From positions 1 through 8,165 of the forward strand of contig JAGTQN010000074.1 of NCBI GenBank assembly GCA_018396395.1: 8,165 nt of DNA, written 5' to 3'. Below, piece by piece: positions 5,941-8,165 of the stretch (position 1 is its first letter; each line of letters begins with the position of its first letter). This DNA comes from Candidatus Bathyarchaeota archaeon. Lineage in GTDB: Archaea > Thermoproteota > CALKCG01 > B24 > JAGTQN01. The notes under the pieces are model-generated. The model was not told where the DNA came from. It did not search any database and saw nothing but the letters and a program-made list of their open reading frames with translations. The translations under genes and the position numbers were made by a program.

Positions 5941-6022
5941 TGCAAATGCTGAAAATCAAATTTAATGGGAACTTGAGTTTTACTAAACCTATAAACATTC
6001 GATCCTTAGCGATGGGGCATTC

Positions 6023-6047
6023 CTTATAATGCAAGCTCCATTATAAG
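6023..6047. promoter_or_regulatory. Candidate operator, 9-bp perfect inverted repeat
   Basis: CTTATAATG (6023-6031) and CATTATAAG (6039-6047) are perfect arms around a seven-base spacer. The centre is about 29 bases upstream of the TATA box of the ACT-domain regulator, a position typical for an archaeal activator or an autoregulatory site. Confidence 0.55.
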
Positions 6048-6059
6048 ACTCAAGACATC

Positions 6060-6068
6060 TTTATATTA
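6060..6068 (+). promoter_or_regulatory. TATA box for the ACT-domain regulator
   Basis: TTTATATTA lies with its centre about 28 bases before the ATG at 6092. Transcription would then start at or within a base or two of the ATG, and no Shine-Dalgarno sequence is seen, so the mRNA is probably leaderless. Two short dyads overlap the predicted start: TGTAC-N6-GTACA (6073-6088) and the palindrome ACATGCATGT (6086-6095), either of which could be a repressor site. Confidence 0.6.
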
Positions 6069-6091
6069 TTCTTGTACGCAAAAGTACATGC

Positions 6092-6595
6092 ATGTGGAAT
6101 AGGGTTGCTGAGCATTTCAAGGGATATCCGGAGCGCCTATCCGTAGCCAAAGTCATAGTCGAGAATGGCCTGAGCGTAAGGGATGGAAGGATCTACTGCA
6201 ACGATATAGAAATCCCTCCCATTAGGATAGCCCGCATTGCAGGAGTCGATCGAAGGACCGTAGCTGAGACTGTTAAGACGATAGAGAAGAATCCTGAGCT
6301 ACGCCCCGTGTTCGAGGGGATAAGGTCCGCTGGGCTCTCGCTGAAGGAAGTGGCGAGATACCTGAACCTTGGCGTCGTTGAGATAACTCCTGTCGATGCG
6401 AGGATGCCCGGAATCCTTGCAAAGGCAGCCTCCTTAATTGCCGATAAACAAATAAGCATCCGCCAAGCCATCGTAGACGATCCTGAGCTTTCTCCTGAGC
6501 CAAAGCTTACCCTCATCACAGAAAAGAAGATCCCTGGGGAGTTGATACCGGAGTTTCTTAAGATTAGAGGCGTGGCGAAGGTTTCGGTTTACTAG
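6092..6595 (+). CDS. HTH/ACT-domain transcriptional regulator of amino-acid metabolism
   Basis: A 167-residue soluble protein matching the archaeal group annotated as predicted regulators of amino-acid metabolism with an ACT domain (COG2150-like, from memory). Residues about 42-65 (PPIRIARIAGVDRRTVAETV) form a helix-turn-helix with the alanine and glycine spacing expected of the turn. Residues about 94-167 form the ACT domain, beginning VVEITPVDARMPGILAKAAS and ending RGVAKVSVY, a normal C-terminus for the group. Length and order are typical. ACT domains bind small ligands, usually amino acids; the ligand and targets are not visible here. The start at 6092 is supported by the TATA spacing; an ATG at 6088 is out of frame. 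The strong dyad upstream fits autoregulation or control by another factor. It is transcribed towards the LarA-family gene and shares only a 3' spacer with it. Confidence 0.85.
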   Translation: MWNRVAEHFKGYPERLSVAKVIVENGLSVRDGRIYCNDIEIPPIRIARIAGVDRRTVAETVKTIEKNPELRPVFEGIRSAGLSLKEVARYLNLGVVEITPVDARMPGILAKAASLIADKQISIRQAIVDDPELSPEPKLTLITEKKIPGELIPEFLKIRGVAKVSVY

Positions 6596-6622
6596 CCATC
6601 TTCAAAGCCGAAAAGGGCTACC

Positions 6623-6639
6623 GCTTCAGAGCTGAAAGC
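6623..6639 (+). terminator. Weak hairpin after the regulator gene
   Basis: GCTTCA (6623-6628) can pair with TGAA plus GC (6633-6639) with one bulged A. Another four-pair hairpin, AGCC/GGCT, lies at 6606-6619. No run of T follows, so archaeal termination here is only possible. Confidence 0.25.
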
Positions 6640-6660
6640 TTATTGAAGGCCTTGGAGGGC

Positions 6661-6710
6661 TGAGATTAGACAAGTCTAGATTAGGTCAGATCAGATCAGA
6701 CTAGACCAGC
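6661..6710 (+). repeat. Degenerate pentanucleotide tandem array, consensus YYAGA
   Basis: Ten consecutive five-base units can be laid out without gaps. Three are perfect TCAGA copies (6686-6700); CTAGA occurs at 6676-6680 and 6701-6705, and TTAGA at 6666-6670. Because CTAGAC and GTCTAG are reverse complements, the array also contains inverted repeats: GTCTAG at 6674-6679 with CTAGAC at 6701-6706, and TAGAC at 6667-6671 with GTCTA at 6674-6678. It lies between two convergent genes. Confidence 0.65.
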
Positions 6711-6714
6711 TAAA

Positions 6715-6730
6715 TAGGAATTCCTAGGAA
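6715..6730. other. Overlapping palindromes at the LarA-family stop codon
   Basis: TAGGAATTCCTA (6715-6726) and TTCCTAGGAA (6721-6730) are perfect overlapping palindromes. They include the stop codon of the minus-strand gene (6724-6726). Role unknown; a transcript-end structure is possible. Confidence 0.4.
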
Positions 6731-8064
6731 GACCTAAGAGGACTCCTGTGAAACTGCTCCATGGGAAGGGTTTTCAAAGCCTCAGGAAGGATAAGTATCT
6801 TAGGCTTAGAACCGATGTAGGGCTTTAAAGCCCATCGAACGGCTTCCTCAGGAGCCTCGATATAGCTCGCCCCAAGGTTCTCGATAACCTCCTTCGATAC
6901 CCTTTCTCCCGTCAGGATCAGTTTATGATGCCAGTATCTTGCCTTCCCTGCAGCAGCCCTCATGATGTGAAGCCAATCCTCAGGTTTTTCCCACTCCCTT
7001 CTTTCCATCCTTCTTAAAACCCTTTCGATAGGGGCCCTCGCAAGTTCCGAGACTATAGGGGGCGGGTTTTCAGGGGGCCTCCCTTCCTTCGCTTCCTCGA
7101 TCTCAGGGAGGATGTAGACTATCGTTCCTCCTGGCTTCGTTCCCCTTCTGGCGTTAATTATACCCCTAAGGTTGGGACCCAAACCTTCTTGGGGCTCGGA
7201 GCCAGGAGAGGCTATTGTTACATCAGCCCTTTTTCCGATTTCACAACCCCAGACATTCTCATCCCCATATTCGACACCCTTTCTATGGGCCTTCAAGTAA
7301 TGTCCGGCAAAGGCCTTCACAGGTTTCCCATCGTTTCCTATGACGAAGTTAAGGATGAAGTCTATGCCCACGAGACCGCCAATATCATCCATGTCCTTCC
7401 TTCCCGGGTTTTCCTCTAGGGTTCCTATGCCAGCATGGGGAGAAAGGAACATGGCATGATTATGCATGACTGTTTCTAGGGAGGATACCCCTGGAACGAT
7501 CATCTTGGCTCCACCCTCATAGCCCGCATCACCATGGGGTGCTATGCGTCCAATGCATATCTTCATGTCAGCCTTGGCTACGGCGCGGTTTATCCAGACG
7601 GGGTTTCCTAGGGGAGAAAAGCCGCAGAAACTATGTTCCCCTGGCCTGTAGGCATTATGGACGATGGTTTTGAACCTGGAGGCTATTTCATCCCCTACCT
7701 TCTTGGCTACTTCCTCCTCGTCCATTGGGTCGTGGAGGCCCGTTCCTGTAATGATGGTGATGCCTTCATCCTTGAATCCTGCCAATATTAGCTCCTCGAT
7801 GAGGGTGGGAAGGATTCTATACGCCGGTGTAGGCCTATACTTATCGTCTATAATAATGGCAACCGTAGAACGTCCACAACGAAGCTCCTTTAGGCTTCTC
7901 GTTCCGATGGGCCTTTCTAGGGCATCCTTTGTCAGCGCTTCGAAGGACCTTTCACTCCTTTCGTCCTTTGAAAGGGCTATCCTCACATGGCTTTCAGGGA
8001 CTTCGATCTTGAGCTCAAGCTCCTCCTTACCTAGGGGGATTTTTACCCTCACTTCCTCCGCCAT
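6724..8064 (-). CDS. larA: LarA-family nickel-pincer racemase/epimerase
   Basis: A 446-residue homologue of the lactate racemase LarA (DUF2088 N-terminal domain), close to the usual length of about 420-430. LarA uses a covalently bound nickel pincer nucleotide to racemise 2-hydroxyacids by hydride transfer. The key residues are present at nearly the same numbers as in the characterised enzyme: Asp74 and Arg77 in DDKYRPTP, His111 in GTGLHDP, His177 in APHGDAGYEGGAK, the cofactor-bearing Lys187 in GGAK, and His203 in HNHA as nickel ligand. Activity is therefore plausible, but LarA homologues act on many 2-hydroxyacids, so lactate itself is not proven. The cofactor-making genes larB, larC and larE are not in the window. 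The start at 8064 is supported by GGAGG on the minus strand (8073-8077) eight bases upstream. A 9-bp inverted repeat further upstream may control it. It appears monocistronic within the window. Confidence 0.88.
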   Translation of the reverse strand: MAEEVRVKIPLGKEELELKIEVPESHVRIALSKDERSERSFEALTKDALERPIGTRSLKELRCGRSTVAIIIDDKYRPTPAYRILPTLIEELILAGFKDEGITIITGTGLHDPMDEEEVAKKVGDEIASRFKTIVHNAYRPGEHSFCGFSPLGNPVWINRAVAKADMKICIGRIAPHGDAGYEGGAKMIVPGVSSLETVMHNHAMFLSPHAGIGTLEENPGRKDMDDIGGLVGIDFILNFVIGNDGKPVKAFAGHYLKAHRKGVEYGDENVWGCEIGKRADVTIASPGSEPQEGLGPNLRGIINARRGTKPGGTIVYILPEIEEAKEGRPPENPPPIVSELARAPIERVLRRMERREWEKPEDWLHIMRAAAGKARYWHHKLILTGERVSKEVIENLGASYIEAPEEAVRWALKPYIGSKPKILILPEALKTLPMEQFHRSPLRSS

Positions 8065-8109
8065 CCCTCATGCCTCCTATAGGGTTCTAGGCTACGATAA
8101 TTGTTAAAG

Positions 8110-8141
8110 TTCTTCGATCCTTTAATTCTTGAATCGAAGAA
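8110..8141. promoter_or_regulatory. Candidate operator upstream of the LarA-family gene
   Basis: TTCTTCGAT (8110-8118) and ATCGAAGAA (8133-8141) are perfect 9-bp inverted arms with a 14-base spacer. On the coding (minus) strand the spacer contains AATTAAAGG, a weak TATA-like element about 60 bases before the ATG, so a bound dimer could block or guide promoter use. A further near-palindrome, AAAATTCTAGGATTTT, follows at 8141-8156. Confidence 0.5.
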
Positions 8142-8165
8142 AAATTCTAGGATTTTTTGGTAGGC

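Larger units (their letters stand above)
5744..6091. other. AT-rich intergenic region rich in dyads
   Basis: No coding frame is convincing here. The stretch becomes AT-rich after about 5810 and contains several inverted repeats before the regulator gene: small ones at 5749-5763 (TGAGG/CCTCA) and 5886-5899 (CTATT-CTCG-AATAG), and those listed separately. A ten-base stretch, GAGGGGTAGG, is shared between about 5390-5399 and 5778-5787; each copy is followed by a near-identical CCG-AA context and a GTG or ATG, but the second copy opens only a seven-codon frame. Confidence 0.4.

Noticed and set aside
7664..8107. Plus-strand frame of 147 codons opposite the start of the LarA-family gene
   Set aside because: The opposite strand carries the conserved nickel-pincer motifs with a ribosome site. 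The plus frame has only low-complexity serine-rich sequence.
1..8165. tRNA, rRNA or CRISPR array
   Set aside because: I looked for T-loop sequences of the GGTTCGAATC type, rRNA-like stretches and regularly spaced 25-37-base repeats and found none. The one TTCGAATCC string (3841) is inside the epimerase remnant without a cloverleaf around it.

Overview
The window looks like archaeal chromosomal DNA, probably Thermoproteota or Bathyarchaeia-like, although the lineage is an inference. The reasons are TATA-type promoter boxes rather than -35/-10 pairs, a probable leaderless start in front of an ACT-domain regulator of a mainly archaeal family, Shine-Dalgarno sites with TTG starts inside an operon, and small zinc-ribbon and ribbon-helix-helix genes of the kind carried by archaeal plasmids and viruses.

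Layout, left to right. (1) 1-650 is largely decayed DNA. It holds the C-terminal part of a DDE transposase on the minus strand (about 146-490), broken by at least two frameshifts. (2) 651-4057 is a tight plus-strand cluster: a 778-residue polytopic membrane protein that looks like a GT-C type glycosyltransferase, an ABC ATPase of the LolD/MacB type with an atypical H-loop, and a truncated, frameshifted NAD-dependent sugar-nucleotide epimerase. This suggests cell-envelope glycan or lipid-linked sugar work, with the last gene now dead. (3) 4085-4828 (minus) is an intact creatininase-family amidohydrolase with a good TATA box. (4) 4920-6090 has no intact gene but is not empty. Two small DNA-binding-type genes can be recovered by joining frames: a two-CxxC zinc ribbon (5106-5379) and a ribbon-helix-helix-like protein (5405 to about 5649, perhaps 5743). 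A G-rich purine tract lies between them, and an AT-rich stretch full of dyads follows. (5) 6092-6595 (plus) is an HTH plus ACT-domain regulator with a leaderless-type promoter and a 9-bp perfect inverted repeat upstream. (6) 6596-6723 is a convergent intergenic spacer with a decayed pentanucleotide array. (7) 6724-8064 (minus) is a LarA-family (lactate racemase-like) protein with all the nickel-pincer residues in place, preceded by a 9-bp inverted repeat.

How the parts relate. The long housekeeping-type frames (membrane protein, ABC ATPase, creatininase, regulator, LarA) are intact, whereas the transposase, epimerase, zinc ribbon and RHH gene all carry frameshifts. This pattern favours real decay of accessory DNA over random sequencing error, although two of the breaks fall at homopolymer runs. 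No complete new system is evident. The most interesting material is the relic of a plasmid- or virus-like DNA-binding gene pair at 5088-5743 and the ABC ATPase that lacks its switch histidine.
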